From: Microbulbifer hydrolyticus
Lineage (GTDB): Bacteria > Pseudomonadota > Gammaproteobacteria > Pseudomonadales > Cellvibrionaceae
DNA: 64,000 nucleotides
Reading direction: 5' to 3'
NCBI RefSeq assembly: GCF_009931115.1
Contig: NZ_CP047491.1
Coordinates: 3,361,501 to 3,425,500, forward strand
Part shown: positions 43,950 to 56,428 of the stretch, piece by piece
Layout of the letters: the number at the start of each line of letters is the position of its first letter
Position numbering within the stretch: the stretch's first letter is position 1
Notes under the pieces: generated by a model
Databases searched by the model: none
The model's input: only the letters and a program-made list of their open reading frames with translations
Told to the model about the DNA's origin: nothing
Made by a program: the position numbers and the translations under genes

Positions 43950-44426
43950 TCAGATATGCTCTACCGCATCGATTTCATATTCGATGGTACCGGACGGCGT
44001 TTGCACCACTACCACATCACCGACCTCTTTACCGATGAGCGCACGGGCAATAGGTGAGTTCACGGAGATCTTTTGTTTCTTCACATCCGCCTCATCGTCA
44101 CCCACGATCTTGTAGGTCACTTCAGAGTCGTCTTCCGTACGAATGATGGTAACGGTAGTGCCGAAAATTACCTTGTCCATGGGCTCGATGCTTTTGACAT
44201 CAATAACCTGCGCCATAGACAGCTTGGCTTCGATTTCCTGAATCCGGCCCTCTATGAAGCCCTGCTTTTCGCGCGCCGCATGGTATTCGGCATTTTCTTT
44301 CAGGTCGCCGTGTTCACGGGCTTCAGCGATGGCTTGAACGACAGACGGGCGCTGGACTTTCTTCAGGTCGTCCAGTTCTGCTCGCAGGGCTTCTGCGCCT
44401 TCAACAGTCATAGGTACTCGGTTCAC
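43950..44426 (-). CDS. greA: Transcription elongation factor GreA
   Basis: Rescues backtracked RNA polymerase by stimulating transcript cleavage. 158 residues: an N-terminal coiled coil with the acidic tip ([19 protein letters not shown]) and a C-terminal FKBP-like domain ending [20 protein letters not shown]. The order carA-carB-greA is common in gammaproteobacteria. A terminator separates it from carB, so it has its own promoter at 44427-44500. Confidence 0.97.
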   Translation of the reverse strand: MNRVPMTVEGAEALRAELDDLKKVQRPSVVQAIAEAREHGDLKENAEYHAAREKQGFIEGRIQEIEAKLSMAQVIDVKSIEPMDKVIFGTTVTIIRTEDDSEVTYKIVGDDEADVKKQKISVNSPIARALIGKEVGDVVVVQTPSGTIEYEIDAVEHI

Positions 44427-44501
44427 AGGAACCTCCAGAATCTCGGTTTTCCACGACGGTTCACGGCCAGTCGCGATGGTTATTTAGAGTATTTCTTTAA
44501 C

Positions 44502-44530
44502 AAAAAAGCTCCGCCACACGGCGGAGCTTT
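44502..44530 (-). terminator. Terminator of the carAB operon
   Basis: On the minus strand AAAGCTCCGCC-GTGT-GGCGGAGCTTT runs into six T (44507-44502), 40 bases after the carB stop. Confidence 0.9.
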
Positions 44531-44571
44531 CAGAATTGGCAGCCCCCGGGGCCACCGTTATAAACGCTCGA

Positions 44572-47500
44572 TCAGTTTTGCAGACGCACTACACGCTGAT
44601 GTAACTCCTGCAGGCTGCGAACCTTGTGTGGCTCGGCAATCTGCATGGCCATTGCCATGGCGCGGGCCGCAGCCAGGGTCGTGGTGTAGCAAACCTGGTG
44701 GTTCTCGGCGCTGCGACGGATGTCCGCAGAATCGCGAATGGCCTGACGCCCCTCAGTGGTGTTTACCACCAGCGCAATTTCGTCGTTTTTGATCATATCG
44801 ACGATGTGCGGGCGGCCTTCGCTCATCTTGTTTACCGTTGTAACGGTAATGTCCGCTTCTTGCAAGACCTTGGCGGTACCGCGGGTAGCCACCAGGTCAA
44901 AGCCGAGGCCGGACAACTCGCGGGCCACATCCACTACGCCGGGCTTGTCCACATCGCGTACGGAGATGAATACCTTGCCGGATTCCGGAAGCGCATCGCC
45001 CGCACCGATAAGCCCCTTGTCGAAGGCCTCGGCGAAACTTTCGCCTACCCCCATCACTTCGCCAGTGGACTTCATTTCCGGGCCGAGGATCGGGTCTACT
45101 TTCGGGAACTTGTTGAACGGGAACACCGACTCTTTGACGGAGTAGTAATCCGGCACGATCTCGGTCGTGAAGCCCTGCTCTTTCAGGCTGGTACCGGCCT
45201 GACAGCGCGCGGCAATTTTTGCCAGGGAGGTGCCGATGCACTTGGACACGAACGGCACGGTACGGGATGCGCGCGGGTTCACCTCGATCACGTAGATCTC
45301 GCCGTCCTGGTAGGCCAGCTGGGTGTTCATCAGACCAACCACGCCCAGTTCGCGCGCCATGGCCTTGACCTGCTCGCGCATCTTGTCCTGCACATCGGCA
45401 GGCAGACTGTACGGCGGCAGCGAGCACGCAGAGTCACCGGAGTGCACACCACACTGCTCGATGTGCTGCATGATGGCACCGATCACGACATCCTGACCGT
45501 CGGACACGGCATCGATGTCCACTTCGATCGCGGAGTGCAGGAAGTGATCCAGCAGAACCGGCGCCTCGTCAGAGACTTCCACCGCTTCCTTCATGTACGT
45601 CTTGAGTTCGTCTTCCTTGTAGACGATCTCCATGGCGCGGCCACCCAGAACGTAGGACGGGCGAACCACCAGCGGGTAACCCACCTCTTTCGCCTTCTGG
45701 ATGGCTTCGTACTCGGAGCGCACAATGGCGTTCTGCGGCTGCTTGAGGCTCAGGCGCATGATCATCTGCTGGAAGCGCTCGCGGTCTTCCGCGCGGTCGA
45801 TCTGTTCCGGGGTGGTACCGATAATCGGCACCCCTTCGTTGGCCAGGAAGCGCGCCAGGTTCAGTGGCGTCTGGCCGCCGAACTGGACGATCACGCCCAC
45901 CGGCTTTTCCTTGCGCACGATTTCCAGTACATCTTCCAGGGTTACCGGCTCAAAGTAGAGACGGTCGGAGGTGTCGTAATCGGTGGAAACCGTCTCCGGG
46001 TTACAGTTGACCATGATGGTCTCGTAACCGTCTTCGCGCATGGCGAGTGCCGCGTGTACGCAGCAGTAATCAAACTCGATGCCCTGGCCGATCCGGTTGG
46101 GGCCACCACCGAGCACCATGATTTTTTTGTTGTCGGTCGGCTCCGCTTCACACTCCTCATCATAGGTGGAGTACATGTAGGCGGTGCTGGTTGCGAACTC
46201 CGCAGCACAGGTGTCCACCCGCTTGTAAGAGGGGAACACACCCATTTTGTGGCGGAACTCGCGCACAGTCTTCTGGCTCACGCCCAACAGGTCGGCAAGT
46301 CGCTTGTCGGAGAAACCCTTGCGCTTAAGGAAGCGCATGGTCTTCGCGTCCAGAGCAGAAGTTGGCATGGACTTCAGCGGCTCTTCGATGTCCACCAGCT
46401 CCTTGATCTGCACCAGGAACCAGGGATCGATACCGGAGAGCTCGTAAACCTCGTCGATGCTCATACCCATACGGAAAGCGTCACCGACATACCAGATACG
46501 CTCGGCACCCGGCACCGAGAGTTCGCGGCGCAGGTTTTCCATCGAGCCGACATCGGCCGGGTCGAGCTTCGGCTCAAACCCGAAAGAGCCCACTTCCAGA
46601 CCGCGCAGGGCTTTCTGCAGGGATTCCTGGAAGTTGCGGCCGATGGCCATGACTTCACCCACGGATTTCATCTGGGTGGTCAGGCGCGCGTCCGCCTCAC
46701 CGAACTTCTCAAAGGTGAAGCGCGGGATCTTGGTAACGACGTAATCGATAGACGGCTCGAAGGACGCCGGGGTAGCACCGCCGGTGATGTCGTTCTGAAG
46801 TTCGTCCAGGGTGTACCCCACCGCCAGCTTGGCCGCCACCTTGGCGATCGGGAAGCCGGTGGCCTTGGAGGCCAGTGCGGAGGAGCGGGACACCCGCGGG
46901 TTCATCTCGATCACCACCATGCGGCCGGTTTTCGGATCCATACCGAACTGTACGTTGGAACCGCCAGTTTCCACACCGATCTCACGCAATACCGCAATGG
47001 ATGCGTTGCGCATCAGCTGGTATTCCTTGTCGGTCAGGGTCTGCGCCGGCGCCACGGTGATGGAGTCACCGGTGTGTACGCCCATCGGGTCGAAGTTCTC
47101 GATGGCACACACGATGATGCAGTTGTCATTCTTATCGCGAACCACCTCCATCTCGTACTCTTTCCAGCCGAGCAGGGACTCGTCGATCAGCAGTTCGTTG
47201 GTGGGAGACAGATCGAGGCCGCGTTTGCAGATCTCCTCGAACTCCGGCCAGTTGTAGGCGACACCGCCACCGGAACCACCCATGGTGAAGGACGGGCGGA
47301 TGATCACCGGGAAACCGAACTCTTCCGGCACCTTCTTCGCCTCGTCCATGGTGTGGACGATCTTCGCGCGCGGGGTCTCCAGGCCGATGGACTTCATCGC
47401 CTTGTCGAACAGGTCGCGGTCTTCCGCTTTCTCGATGGCGTTCTTGTCGGCACCGATCAGCTCACAGCCGAACTTCTCCAGCACACCATTTTTATCCAGG

Positions 47501-47802
47501 GCCAGCGCACAGTTCAGCGCAGTCTGGCCACCCATGGTGGGCAGGATGGCGTCGGGACGCTCCTTCTCAATGATCTTGGCAACCGTCTTCCACTCTACCG
47601 GCTCGATATAGGTCGCGTCCGCCATGGACGGGTCCGTCATGATGGTGGCCGGGTTGGAGTTCACCAGGATCACCCGGAACCCCTCTTCGCGCAGGGCCTT
47701 ACAGGCCTGGGCACCGGAGTAGTCAAATTCACAGGCCTGACCGATGACGATGGGGCCTGCGCCGATGATCAGAATGCTTTTAATGTCTGTGCGTTTTGGC
47801 AT
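44572..47802 (-). CDS. carB: Carbamoyl-phosphate synthase, large subunit
   Basis: Makes carbamoyl phosphate for pyrimidines and arginine from bicarbonate, ATP and CarA-derived ammonia. 1076 residues with two homologous ATP-grasp halves ([10 protein letters not shown] in the first, [16 protein letters not shown] in the second), an oligomerisation domain, and a C-terminal MGS-like allosteric domain. Starts [20 protein letters not shown], the usual N-terminus, with GGAAGAAAG upstream. It lies 68 bases after carA. Confidence 0.98.
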   Translation of the reverse strand: MPKRTDIKSILIIGAGPIVIGQACEFDYSGAQACKALREEGFRVILVNSNPATIMTDPSMADATYIEPVEWKTVAKIIEKERPDAILPTMGGQTALNCALALDKNGVLEKFGCELIGADKNAIEKAEDRDLFDKAMKSIGLETPRAKIVHTMDEAKKVPEEFGFPVIIRPSFTMGGSGGGVAYNWPEFEEICKRGLDLSPTNELLIDESLLGWKEYEMEVVRDKNDNCIIVCAIENFDPMGVHTGDSITVAPAQTLTDKEYQLMRNASIAVLREIGVETGGSNVQFGMDPKTGRMVVIEMNPRVSRSSALASKATGFPIAKVAAKLAVGYTLDELQNDITGGATPASFEPSIDYVVTKIPRFTFEKFGEADARLTTQMKSVGEVMAIGRNFQESLQKALRGLEVGSFGFEPKLDPADVGSMENLRRELSVPGAERIWYVGDAFRMGMSIDEVYELSGIDPWFLVQIKELVDIEEPLKSMPTSALDAKTMRFLKRKGFSDKRLADLLGVSQKTVREFRHKMGVFPSYKRVDTCAAEFATSTAYMYSTYDEECEAEPTDNKKIMVLGGGPNRIGQGIEFDYCCVHAALAMREDGYETIMVNCNPETVSTDYDTSDRLYFEPVTLEDVLEIVRKEKPVGVIVQFGGQTPLNLARFLANEGVPIIGTTPEQIDRAEDRERFQQMIMRLSLKQPQNAIVRSEYEAIQKAKEVGYPLVVRPSYVLGGRAMEIVYKEDELKTYMKEAVEVSDEAPVLLDHFLHSAIEVDIDAVSDGQDVVIGAIMQHIEQCGVHSGDSACSLPPYSLPADVQDKMREQVKAMARELGVVGLMNTQLAYQDGEIYVIEVNPRASRTVPFVSKCIGTSLAKIAARCQAGTSLKEQGFTTEIVPDYYSVKESVFPFNKFPKVDPILGPEMKSTGEVMGVGESFAEAFDKGLIGAGDALPESGKVFISVRDVDKPGVVDVARELSGLGFDLVATRGTAKVLQEADITVTTVNKMSEGRPHIVDMIKNDEIALVVNTTEGRQAIRDSADIRRSAENHQVCYTTTLAAARAMAMAMQIAEPHKVRSLQELHQRVVRLQN

Positions 47803-47870
47803 CTTTCTTCCGTATCTAGCCGGCCTTGGCCGGTGGATAAAATTCTGGTCTTCGTTTCAGGAGGCTTTGC

Positions 47871-49019
47871 TTAGCGGCGCGCTTCCATCATCTCGATAAA
47901 CTGGTCGAACAGTGGCGCCACATCGTGTGGGCCCGGGCTCGCTTCCGGGTGGCCCTGGAAGCTGAAGGCCGGCTTGTCCTTCAGGCGGATACCCTGGAGC
48001 GTGCCGTCGAACAGGGATTTGTGGGTAACTTCCACATTCTCTGGCAGTGAGTCGACATCCACCGCAAAACCGTGGTTCTGCGCGGTGATCATCACCTTGG
48101 AGCTGTTCAGGTCCTGCACCGGGTGGTTACCGCCGTGATGCCCGAACTTCATCTTCGCGCTCTTGCCGCCTACGGCGAGACCGAGCAGCTGGTGCCCCAG
48201 GCAGATGCCGTAGGTGGGCAGCCCGGTGTCGAGAATTTCTTTGATGGCCTTGATGGCGTAATCGCAGGGCTCGGGATCGCCGGGGCCGTTGGACAGGAAA
48301 ACGCCGTCCGGATTCATTGCCAGCACTTCGGAAGCAGGCGTTTCCGCAGGCACCACAGTGATGTTGCAGCCGCGATCCACCAGCATACGCAGAATATTGC
48401 GTTTCACACCGAAGTCGTAAGCGACCACTTTGTATGGCTGTGCCGCCGGCGCCGGCTTGTGGCCCTGTCCGAGTTCCCAGGTGCCTTCGTTAAAGTCGTA
48501 CTTCTCTTTGGTGGAGACGACCTTGGCCAGATCCATGCCCTTGAGGCCGGCAAACGCTTTTGCCTTGGCCAGCGCGGCCTCCTCGTCGATCTTGTCGTTA
48601 GGAGAGCCTCCGGCGACAATGCAGCCACTCTGCGCGCCCTTATCCCGCAGAATACGGGTCAGGCGGCGGGTGTCGATATCGCCGATGCCGACAATATTGC
48701 GCTCCTTGAGATAGTCTTCCAGCGACTGTTCGCTGCGAAAGCTACTCGCCAGCAGCGGTAGGTCGCGGATCACCAGGCCGGCGGACCAGATCTCGGCACA
48801 CTCCTCATCTTCCGAGTTGGTGCCGGTATTGCCGATATGCGGGTAAGTCAGGGTAACGATCTGGCGGGCGTAGGAGGGATCCGTCAGGATTTCCTGATAA
48901 CCCGTCATGGAGGTATTGAAGACTACCTCGCCGACAGTTGTGCCTTCGGCGCCAATTGCACGGCCGCGAAAGACACTGCCATCGGCAAGCACCAACAGGG
49001 CCGGGGTGGTGCTGGGCAT
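47871..49019 (-). CDS. carA: Carbamoyl-phosphate synthase, small subunit
   Basis: Glutamine amidotransferase subunit that feeds ammonia to CarB. The class I triad is seen in [13 protein letters not shown] (Cys nucleophile) and the later [14 protein letters not shown] (His, Glu). The N-terminal CPSase domain has [18 protein letters not shown] 49019 gives 382 residues, the same as E. coli. A TTG at 49052 has a better placed GGAG and would add 11 residues; this remains open. Confidence 0.96.
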   Translation of the reverse strand: MPSTTPALLVLADGSVFRGRAIGAEGTTVGEVVFNTSMTGYQEILTDPSYARQIVTLTYPHIGNTGTNSEDEECAEIWSAGLVIRDLPLLASSFRSEQSLEDYLKERNIVGIGDIDTRRLTRILRDKGAQSGCIVAGGSPNDKIDEEAALAKAKAFAGLKGMDLAKVVSTKEKYDFNEGTWELGQGHKPAPAAQPYKVVAYDFGVKRNILRMLVDRGCNITVVPAETPASEVLAMNPDGVFLSNGPGDPEPCDYAIKAIKEILDTGLPTYGICLGHQLLGLAVGGKSAKMKFGHHGGNHPVQDLNSSKVMITAQNHGFAVDVDSLPENVEVTHKSLFDGTLQGIRLKDKPAFSFQGHPEASPGPHDVAPLFDQFIEMMEARR

Positions 49020-49155
49020 CAGGGATTCCGGTTTGGGAACAGTGTTGTTCAATTCAATCTCCAGTCGTCAGGACAGCTTCCGGGCGGGGTGAGAGGGCGC
49101 GCTTTTTGCGAGCACGACCAGTGCAGTTTCAGGTGCAACTTTTTACCAGAAGCCT

Positions 49156-49205
49156 TTTATAAAAAAGCGAGATGAAACGGCTGCTTCATCTCGCTTTTTT
49201 ATAAA
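49156..49205. terminator. Long palindromic terminator upstream of carA
   Basis: A 21-bp perfect stem (49156-49176 with 49185-49205) with an 8-base loop; T-tracts on both strands. It would stop transcription arriving from the YfiR-like gene 420 bases away, and insulate carA. Confidence 0.85.
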
Positions 49206-49623
49206 GTTATTCACGGTTGGCTCACTGAGGCTTTCACCTGGGCTCTCACTGTGTGGCCGGCAGCCAATATTGGGGGCTGTACGGGCGGAACATCCCGCCA
49301 TCTCCGGCGCTTATTCAAGGCTTGGAAGCCACGGGCCCTGCGACCTGATCCTGTGGAAATTGAAACCTCCAACAGACCTTCAGAGGGTGCGGGCGACTAC
49401 GGTGGGACCTTTCCAAGCCGGGCGCAGATTCTACGGGAAACTGACGCCGATCGCCAGTATAAATTTACGCCATCTCTCCCGCAGGCGCGGCAATTCATGA
49501 ATAGGTATTGGGGCGGATAACGCAGGCCTGTGACACGACCGACAACGGAGGGGAAAACGGCGATTGCTGGCCGCCCTGCGCTCTGGAAAGGAAGCCGACG
49601 GAACCGGTTTGCGCACTCGTCGC
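49206..49623. other. Gene-free stretch upstream of carA terminator
   Basis: About 420 bases between the palindromic terminator and the YfiR-like gene. Short open frames exist on both strands, but none has a ribosome site or recognisable protein. I see no RNA gene or repeat. Confidence 0.5.
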
Positions 49624-50262
49624 CTAGTTTACCTGCCGACTCAGCCGAAACAGGCTGCTTCCCACTTTCAACTCGGCCCGGTCCAGACGGGTCTTGTTCA
49701 GCTGCAGGGCCATATTGGCGCCACTGCCGGCAAACTCAACCATCCCCCCGAGAAGCGCAAAACGGTTTATATCGCTGACCGTCAGCACCGGGAAGAACTC
49801 CAGCGCCCCCACGGCGGCCGCCATTTGTTCGGCGCCCATATCCCCCATCACCATGATCTGGCAACGGCGCGCGCGCAACATTTCACCATCGTTTACCCGC
49901 TCCAGCTCCACCATCCGCCCCTGTATCCGGTGCCGGTGAAACCGGGCAGTCAGTGGCGCCACCAGCTCATCGCTCCCCATCAGGCAAATCCGGAAGGGGG
50001 CACCGGTGCCACTGAACACCTCGATCGGCCATTGCACGTGGTGCGCGAAATGAACGATGTAGTCCACCATCACCTTGCGCCCGAGATCGCTATCCGAAAG
50101 GTGGCCGCTGGCCTCAGCGCGCGCGGGGGCCACCGCCAAAAACAGCAGAGGCAGCAACAGGGCGCAGAGGAGAGATTGTGTGTGACGCCGGCTGCCCGAG
50201 CCAGCGTTACGCGGCAGGACATGAATTTCGGCGGAATAGGAGCAGGAATCTGACTTCGACAT
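49624..50262 (-). CDS. YfiR-like (DUF4154) periplasmic protein
   Basis: A 212-residue protein with a rather long N-terminus and a signal-peptide-like helix (about 29-48, ending in ARAEA). The mature part has the YfiR/DUF4154 layout: FAHHVQWP near the start, FRICLMGSD, CQIMVMGDM, LTVSDINRFALLGGMVEF and the terminal KVGSSLFRLSRQV. YfiR restrains the diguanylate cyclase YfiN in Pseudomonas; no cyclase or yfiB-like gene is next to it here, so the partner is unknown. The start at 50262 lacks a good ribosome site. Confidence 0.8.
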   Translation of the reverse strand: MSKSDSCSYSAEIHVLPRNAGSGSRRHTQSLLCALLLPLLFLAVAPARAEASGHLSDSDLGRKVMVDYIVHFAHHVQWPIEVFSGTGAPFRICLMGSDELVAPLTARFHRHRIQGRMVELERVNDGEMLRARRCQIMVMGDMGAEQMAAAVGALEFFPVLTVSDINRFALLGGMVEFAGSGANMALQLNKTRLDRAELKVGSSLFRLSRQVN

Positions 50263-50421
50263 CGTTAAGGGTCACCGGCGCGCTGGAATACCGCCCGCGT
50301 CGAGAGCCGACCTCAGGCTGAGATCCCACGGGACTAACCCAAGGTTAGTACCGGGCCCTGCCACCCACCAACGGAGAGCGGCAGCGGCGCGCCAGAATAT
50401 GTGGGTCAGGTCCCCGTATGT

Positions 50422-51837
50422 TCAGTCGGAGACCTCGGGGGGCAGGGAATCGCCCGTCGCTATTGCCGGGCGCCACTTCAGCGCCTTTTCAATCGCCATG
50501 ATCATGGAGCCAGCCACATCTTTGCGGGTAGCGCTCTCGATTCCCTCCAGCCCCGGAGACGAGTTCACCTCCAGCAGCAATGGCCCTTTCTTCGAGCGAA
50601 TGATATCCACGCCCGCCACTTTCAGGCCAAGCACCTTCGCCGCCTTGATCGCCAGTTTGCGCTCTTCCGGAAGCACCTTGACGATGGATGCAGTGCCACC
50701 CTGATGGATGTTGGCGCGGAACTCACCCGGCGCTGCCTCACGCTGGATCGCGGCAAACACCTTGCCGTCCACTACGAACAGGCGCAAATCCTTGCCCTGG
50801 GCCTCGCGGATGAACTCCTGCACCAGCAGGTTCACTTTCAGCGACTTGAAGGCATTGATCACCGATTCCGCCGCCTTGCGGGTTTCCGCCAGCACCACCC
50901 CGCGTCCCTGGGTTCCCTCCAGCAGTTTCACAATTAGCGGGGCGCCGCCGACCATATCGATCAGCTCGTTGGTGTCCATCGGCGAGTTGGCGAAACCGGA
51001 GATCGGTATATTCAGCCCGCCCTCCTGTAGCAACTGCAGGGAATAGAGCTTGTCCCGCGACTGACTGATCGCCTGAGAGCCATTCAGGGCATACACCCCC
51101 ATACTCTCAAAGTGGCGCGTGAGCGCACACCCATAGAAGGTCTGGCTGGGGCGGATACGCGGAATCACCGCATCCAGGTTGTTGAGAATACGGCCGTCCC
51201 GGTAGTGCACCTCCGGCTCCGCGGAATCCAGCTTCATATAGCACTGACGGATGTTCAGAAATGTCATGCGATGCCCGCGCTCGGCGCCGGCCTCCATGAT
51301 CCGCTGGTTGCTGTACAGGTCCGGATTGGATGCCAGCACGCCAATACGCAGTCCCGTGCCCGCCATATGATGCTCGTCGTGGTAGTACTCCTCCAGCTGG
51401 CTGGGAGGAATTTCACCGAGACAGAAGCTTTCGGAGGGATCCACCAGCATGCGTCCCATCATCGCCTCGCGTCCCAGCAGCATTCGGTAGCCCATGGAAT
51501 CGCGATTGGTCAGGGTGAGTTCGATATCCCACACGCTGCCGCCAATGCTGATGCTGGTCTTGATCACCAGACGCTTTTCCGAATCACCGGAAGAGCTGCG
51601 CACCGTGCGCTTGTCGAGCACACGCGCTTCACAGCGCACCCGCGGACGGCGCAGGTTCTGCAGCGGGTGTGCCTCAAAGCTCACCCAGGCCTCACCGCCG
51701 CGATTGAATGGCTGAATATTGTATGCGTGCAGGCAGGACGTCTTGGCCCCGGAATCCACCCGCGCCTTGATCGCGGGAATACCAAGCCCCGGAAAAGCGC
51801 ACCACTCTTCGCTACCAACGATGATTTTCTTGTCCAA
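50422..51837 (-). CDS. Retropepsin-like protease fused to RimK-type ATP-grasp ligase
   Basis: A 471-residue two-domain protein. The N-terminal 145 residues match the RimB/ATP-dependent zinc protease family, with the aspartic-protease-like motif [12 protein letters not shown] (Asp28). Residues 165-455 are a RimK-type ATP-grasp ligase ([51 protein letters not shown]). RimK adds glutamates to ribosomal protein S6 and RimB-type proteases trim them, so one chain may hold writer and eraser. The start is TTG with CAGGAG seven bases upstream. It follows dapB by 27 bases. Confidence 0.88.
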   Translation of the reverse strand: MDKKIIVGSEEWCAFPGLGIPAIKARVDSGAKTSCLHAYNIQPFNRGGEAWVSFEAHPLQNLRRPRVRCEARVLDKRTVRSSSGDSEKRLVIKTSISIGGSVWDIELTLTNRDSMGYRMLLGREAMMGRMLVDPSESFCLGEIPPSQLEEYYHDEHHMAGTGLRIGVLASNPDLYSNQRIMEAGAERGHRMTFLNIRQCYMKLDSAEPEVHYRDGRILNNLDAVIPRIRPSQTFYGCALTRHFESMGVYALNGSQAISQSRDKLYSLQLLQEGGLNIPISGFANSPMDTNELIDMVGGAPLIVKLLEGTQGRGVVLAETRKAAESVINAFKSLKVNLLVQEFIREAQGKDLRLFVVDGKVFAAIQREAAPGEFRANIHQGGTASIVKVLPEERKLAIKAAKVLGLKVAGVDIIRSKKGPLLLEVNSSPGLEGIESATRKDVAGSMIMAIEKALKWRPAIATGDSLPPEVSD

Positions 51838-51864
51838 GCAAAAGCTCCTGAAAGATTGGCCGTG

Positions 51865-52713
<849 letters not shown>

Positions 52714-52857
52714 CTACCCCGGTTTCGGTAACGGGCAATACTGACATCCCGACGACCCTCGGCCTCCAACATAACAGACCTGTGACTACCGGGTACGCCT
52801 TGCGGCGCCGAAATCCTCTACTACGCTTTGGGTAACCCGTAGATTGGAGCGCCAAGC

Positions 52858-53301
52858 ATGCCCCCGGAATCCCGCGACCCATTCTGGTCTTCCCTTTCTG
52901 CCGCCCTCTTTGCCCTGCTGCTGTTCACTGTGGTGTCGACCGGCAAGGCCGTGGACACCTCCGGCCTCGGAGATGATTTCTGGGAAAAGTACGATGACAT
53001 CACCGACTGGGTATCCCTGCGCCTGAAACTGACGCCGGAACAGGAAGACCAGGCGCTACCGCTAATCGAGAACAACTTTGAGCAGCAGCTATCGCTCCTC
53101 AGGGAGTATGGTTTCGCGCGCGGCAAAATGCCGAAGCTTACCCGGGAACAGAAGGAAGAGCTCGATGCGAAGATCATTGGCGTGCGCGCCGCCACGCGAG
53201 CAGAAATGGTCAAGATCTTGAGTGCAGAACAACTGGAAGAGCTGAAAAAAATCCAGCAGGAGTACCACGACGAATTCCGTCGCAGGTTGGCCAAAAATTG
53301 A
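52858..53301 (+). CDS. Secreted Spy/CpxP-like helical protein
   Basis: A small protein (147 residues) with an N-terminal hydrophobic signal (about 12-31) and a helical, charged mature region. It contains LTPEQEDQALPLIENNFEQQ, LTREQKEELD and LSAEQLEELKKIQQEY, three copies of the LTxxQ-type motif seen in the Spy/CpxP periplasmic chaperone family. No cpx-like genes are nearby. It is divergent from dapB. The homology call is by motif only. Confidence 0.6.
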   Translation: MPPESRDPFWSSLSAALFALLLFTVVSTGKAVDTSGLGDDFWEKYDDITDWVSLRLKLTPEQEDQALPLIENNFEQQLSLLREYGFARGKMPKLTREQKEELDAKIIGVRAATRAEMVKILSAEQLEELKKIQQEYHDEFRRRLAKN

Positions 53302-53328
53302 AGCGCAGAGAAAAGTATCGGGAATTAA

Positions 53329-53358
53329 AAACCGGGAGCGCGGACGCGCTCCCGGTTT
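53329..53358. terminator. Terminator between Spy-like gene and algC
   Basis: AAACCGGGAGCGC (53329-53341) pairs with GCGCTCCCGGTTT (53346-53358). T-tracts are better on the minus strand (five T), but it lies between convergent genes and can serve both. Confidence 0.8.
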
Positions 53359-53363
53359 AGCAT

Positions 53364-54713
53364 TCAGCCCTGGATCAGGCCGAGAAGCTCTTCGGTCTTG
53401 GCCTTCATCAACGCCTCGTCCCCGCGGGATTCGACGTTCAGGCGAACCACCGGCTCAGTATTGGACATGCGCAGGTTGAAGCGCCAGTCGTCGAACGCGA
53501 TGCTGAGCCCGTCCACATGCTCAACACTGTTGGCACCCGCCGCATATTTTTCTTCCGCCGCTTGCAGCAGGGCCTTGGGATCTTCCACTTTGGAGTTGAT
53601 CTCGCCACTACAGGGGAAGGCGGCCATGCGCTCACCCACCAGCTGGGACAGCGTCTTGCCGCTGCGGCTTACCAGTTCCGACACCAGCAACCACGGAATC
53701 ATGCCGCTATCGCAGTAGGCGAAATCACGGAAGTAGTGATGCGCACTCATTTCACCGCCGTAAATGGCGTCTTCCTTGCGCATACGCTCCTTGATAAAGG
53801 CGTGACCGGTCTTGCTCTGCACCGGCTCGCCTCCGGCACTCCTGACGATATCTTCGGTATTCCAGGTAAGGCGCGGGTCATGCACCACTTTTGCACCGGG
53901 ATGCTTGACCAGGAAGGCTTCCGCCAACAGGCCGACAACATAGTAACCCTCGATAAACTCGCCGTTCTCATCGAAGAAGAAGCAGCGATCAAAGTCACCA
54001 TCCCAGGCAATACCGAAATCGGCACCACTCTCGCGCACCGCCGCGGCCGTGGATTCACGGTTTTCCGGCAGGATCGGGTTGGGAATACCGTTGGGGAAAT
54101 TACCGTCGGGCTCGTGGTTCACACGCACGAACTCAAGCGGCAGGCTCGGCGCGAGCGCATCAACCACCGCACCAGCACCGCCATTACCCGCATTGACCAC
54201 CAGCTTCAACGGCTTCAGTTTGGATACATCCACATAGCCCAGCAGGTGTTTCACAAAATCGTCGCGGTGCGCAAAGGTGTGCAGTTCACCGCGCTTTTCC
54301 ACCGCCGCAAAATTGTTTTCTTCGGCCAGGCGCTTGATATCCAGCAGACCAGTATCGCCGCTGATCGGACGGCTGCCCGCGCGCACAAATTTCATGCCGT
54401 TGTAATCCATCGGGTTGTGGCTCGCGGTCACGCAGATACCACCGTCGAAGTCCCCGTGGAAGGTCGAGAAGTAAATTTCTTCCGTGCCGCATTCACCGAT
54501 ATGAAATACATCGGCACCCGCATCGCGCAGGCCGTTCGCCAGCGCCTCGGTCAGTTCGCCGCTGGTAAGCCGGATGTCGTGCCCCACGACCACGCGCCGG
54601 GCATCCAGAAACTGAGCGAAGGCGCGGCCTACACGGTAGGCAACATCGGTGTTCAGTTCGTCGGGCACTCGGCCGCGTAAATCGTAGGCTTTAAAACAGG
54701 TTAATTCAGACAT
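53364..54713 (-). CDS. algC: Phosphomannomutase/phosphoglucomutase
   Basis: Interconverts hexose 6- and 1-phosphates for exopolysaccharide and LPS precursors. 449 residues from [17 protein letters not shown]; the phospho-serine loop is [15 protein letters not shown], the metal loop DGDFDR and the sugar loop [10 protein letters not shown]. The frame is open to 54881, but the start directly after the galU stop (one base gap) fits the family length. It forms a unit with galU. Confidence 0.94.
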   Translation of the reverse strand: MSELTCFKAYDLRGRVPDELNTDVAYRVGRAFAQFLDARRVVVGHDIRLTSGELTEALANGLRDAGADVFHIGECGTEEIYFSTFHGDFDGGICVTASHNPMDYNGMKFVRAGSRPISGDTGLLDIKRLAEENNFAAVEKRGELHTFAHRDDFVKHLLGYVDVSKLKPLKLVVNAGNGGAGAVVDALAPSLPLEFVRVNHEPDGNFPNGIPNPILPENRESTAAAVRESGADFGIAWDGDFDRCFFFDENGEFIEGYYVVGLLAEAFLVKHPGAKVVHDPRLTWNTEDIVRSAGGEPVQSKTGHAFIKERMRKEDAIYGGEMSAHHYFRDFAYCDSGMIPWLLVSELVSRSGKTLSQLVGERMAAFPCSGEINSKVEDPKALLQAAEEKYAAGANSVEHVDGLSIAFDDWRFNLRMSNTEPVVRLNVESRGDEALMKAKTEELLGLIQG

Positions 54714-54714
54714 C

Positions 54715-55551
54715 TCAGCCCTTCTCCCCAGGTAAATAGATATTTTTGTAAACGTGATTGGTGGCTTCGACAAAGCCATCCACGGAACCGCAGTCGAAAC
54801 GGCGTCCCTTGAAGCGGTAGGCCAGCACACAGCCGCGCTTGGCCTGGGTAAGTAGTGCATCGGTAATCTGCACTTCACCATTCTTACCCGGTGGGGTCTC
54901 GCGGATCAGATCGAAAATGTCCGGCGTGAGAATATAGCGACCAATAATCGCCATATTGCTCGGCGCATCTTCCGCTTTGGGTTTTTCCACCATGTCGGTG
55001 ACCTGATACAGGCCCGGCTTGATTTCATTCCCCGCAATGACCCCGAACTTGTGAATCTGCTCTTTCGGCACTTCCTCGACGGCGACGATGCTGCAGCGGA
55101 ACTGCTTGTAAAGCTGCACCATCTGCCCGAGAACCCCCAGTTCCTCGTTCAGACACAGGTCGTCAGCCAGCACGACACCGAAGGCTTCATCCCCGATCAG
55201 GCGCTGCCCCTGCAGGATCGCATCACCCAGTCCTTTCATCTCGCCCTGGCGGGTATAGGAGAAGCTGGCGCTGTCGATGACTTTGCGTACGCTGTCGAGG
55301 TAGCGCTCTTTGCCCGTTCCGGCGATCTGCTGCTCCAGCTCAAAATTGGTATCGAAGTGGTCTTCGATGGCGCGTTTGCCACGCCCGGTCACAAATCCGA
55401 CCTCGGTGAGCCCCGCCTCAATGGCTTCCTCCACGCCGTACTGGACCAGCGGCTTGTTGACCAGCGGCAACATTTCCTTGGGCATCGCCTTGGTTGCCGG
55501 CAGAAAACGGGTTCCATACCCGGCCACCGGGAAAAGACATTTTTTGAGCAT
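54715..55551 (-). CDS. galU: UTP-glucose-1-phosphate uridylyltransferase
   Basis: Makes UDP-glucose. 278 residues with [20 protein letters not shown], the metal/UTP site [10 protein letters not shown] and [20 protein letters not shown]. It is located directly before algC so that glucose 1-phosphate production and use are coupled. Confidence 0.97.
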   Translation of the reverse strand: MLKKCLFPVAGYGTRFLPATKAMPKEMLPLVNKPLVQYGVEEAIEAGLTEVGFVTGRGKRAIEDHFDTNFELEQQIAGTGKERYLDSVRKVIDSASFSYTRQGEMKGLGDAILQGQRLIGDEAFGVVLADDLCLNEELGVLGQMVQLYKQFRCSIVAVEEVPKEQIHKFGVIAGNEIKPGLYQVTDMVEKPKAEDAPSNMAIIGRYILTPDIFDLIRETPPGKNGEVQITDALLTQAKRGCVLAYRFKGRRFDCGSVDGFVEATNHVYKNIYLPGEKG

Positions 55552-55811
55552 CGCGCCCCCTTATCAAAATTCGGATCCAGCGCCGTCCTGCACCGAATTG
55601 CGGCAAGTTATCACAAAAGTATCGCAAGAATCAGTCCAGCTTTGCACCGCAGCCCACACCGCCGAAAAACCAGAGCATTCGGGCGCTGCACACTGGTCAA
55701 GGGCTAATTGGGACAGTTCCGGTCACAAAAAGGGTTATGACCGACTGGACAAGCTATCCTTAGCCCTTAGAATGCCGGCTCGTGTAAAGATTGCCCAGAA
55801 TCGGGGACCCA

Positions 55812-56336
55812 ATGAGTAATTTCGTTCAAAAAAGCAGCTACACCCGTGAAGAACTCCTGGAATGCAGCCAGGGCAAAATGTTCGGCCCGGGCAATGCACA
55901 GCTGCCCGCACCCAACATGCTGATGCTGGACCGCATCACCCACATCGCCAAAGACGGCGGTGAGTTCGGCAAAGGGGAGCTGATTGCCGAACTGGATATC
56001 ACACCCGACCTGTGGTTCTTCGACTGCCACTTCCCGGGTGACCCGGTCATGCCCGGCTGCCTCGGCCTCGACGCCATGTGGCAGCTGCTGGGTTACTTCC
56101 TGGCCTGGAAAGGCAACCCCGGCCGCGGACGCGCCCTGGGCTGTGGTGAGGTGAAATTCACCGGCCAGATCCTGCCGACCAACAAGAAAGTCACCTACCA
56201 CATCGAGATGAGCCGCCTGGTCGAGCGCAAGCTGGTCATGGGCATTGGCAACGGCTCGGTATCCGTTGACGGCCGTGAAATCTACACCGCCAAGGATCTG
56301 CGTGTCGGCCTGTTCACCCGCACCGACAATTTTTGA
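55812..56336 (+). CDS. fabA: 3-hydroxydecanoyl-ACP dehydratase/isomerase
   Basis: Introduces the cis double bond in unsaturated fatty acid synthesis. 174 residues; active-site His in [20 protein letters not shown] with the partner Asp of the family. ATG 55812 ([16 protein letters not shown]) is preferred to a TTG 21 bases upstream. Followed by fabB after 92 bases, the standard pair for bacterial unsaturated fatty acids. Confidence 0.97.
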   Translation: MSNFVQKSSYTREELLECSQGKMFGPGNAQLPAPNMLMLDRITHIAKDGGEFGKGELIAELDITPDLWFFDCHFPGDPVMPGCLGLDAMWQLLGYFLAWKGNPGRGRALGCGEVKFTGQILPTNKKVTYHIEMSRLVERKLVMGIGNGSVSVDGREIYTAKDLRVGLFTRTDNF

Positions 56337-56428
56337 TCCTGCAGGCCGTCATACAGGGCACTGTTAACGACAAACACTGTCACATAAAAAAATAACAATT
56401 CACTCTACAAGTTTTATTGGAGATCACT

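Noticed and set aside
44626..47874. A 1082-codon open frame on the plus strand opposite carB
   Set aside because: It is the antisense shadow of carB, kept open by codon bias at high GC. carB matches its family from end to end; the opposite frame matches nothing.
49251..49520. Short plus-strand frames between the carA terminator and the YfiR-like gene
   Set aside because: No ribosome sites, no recognisable protein, and overlapping frames of equal quality.
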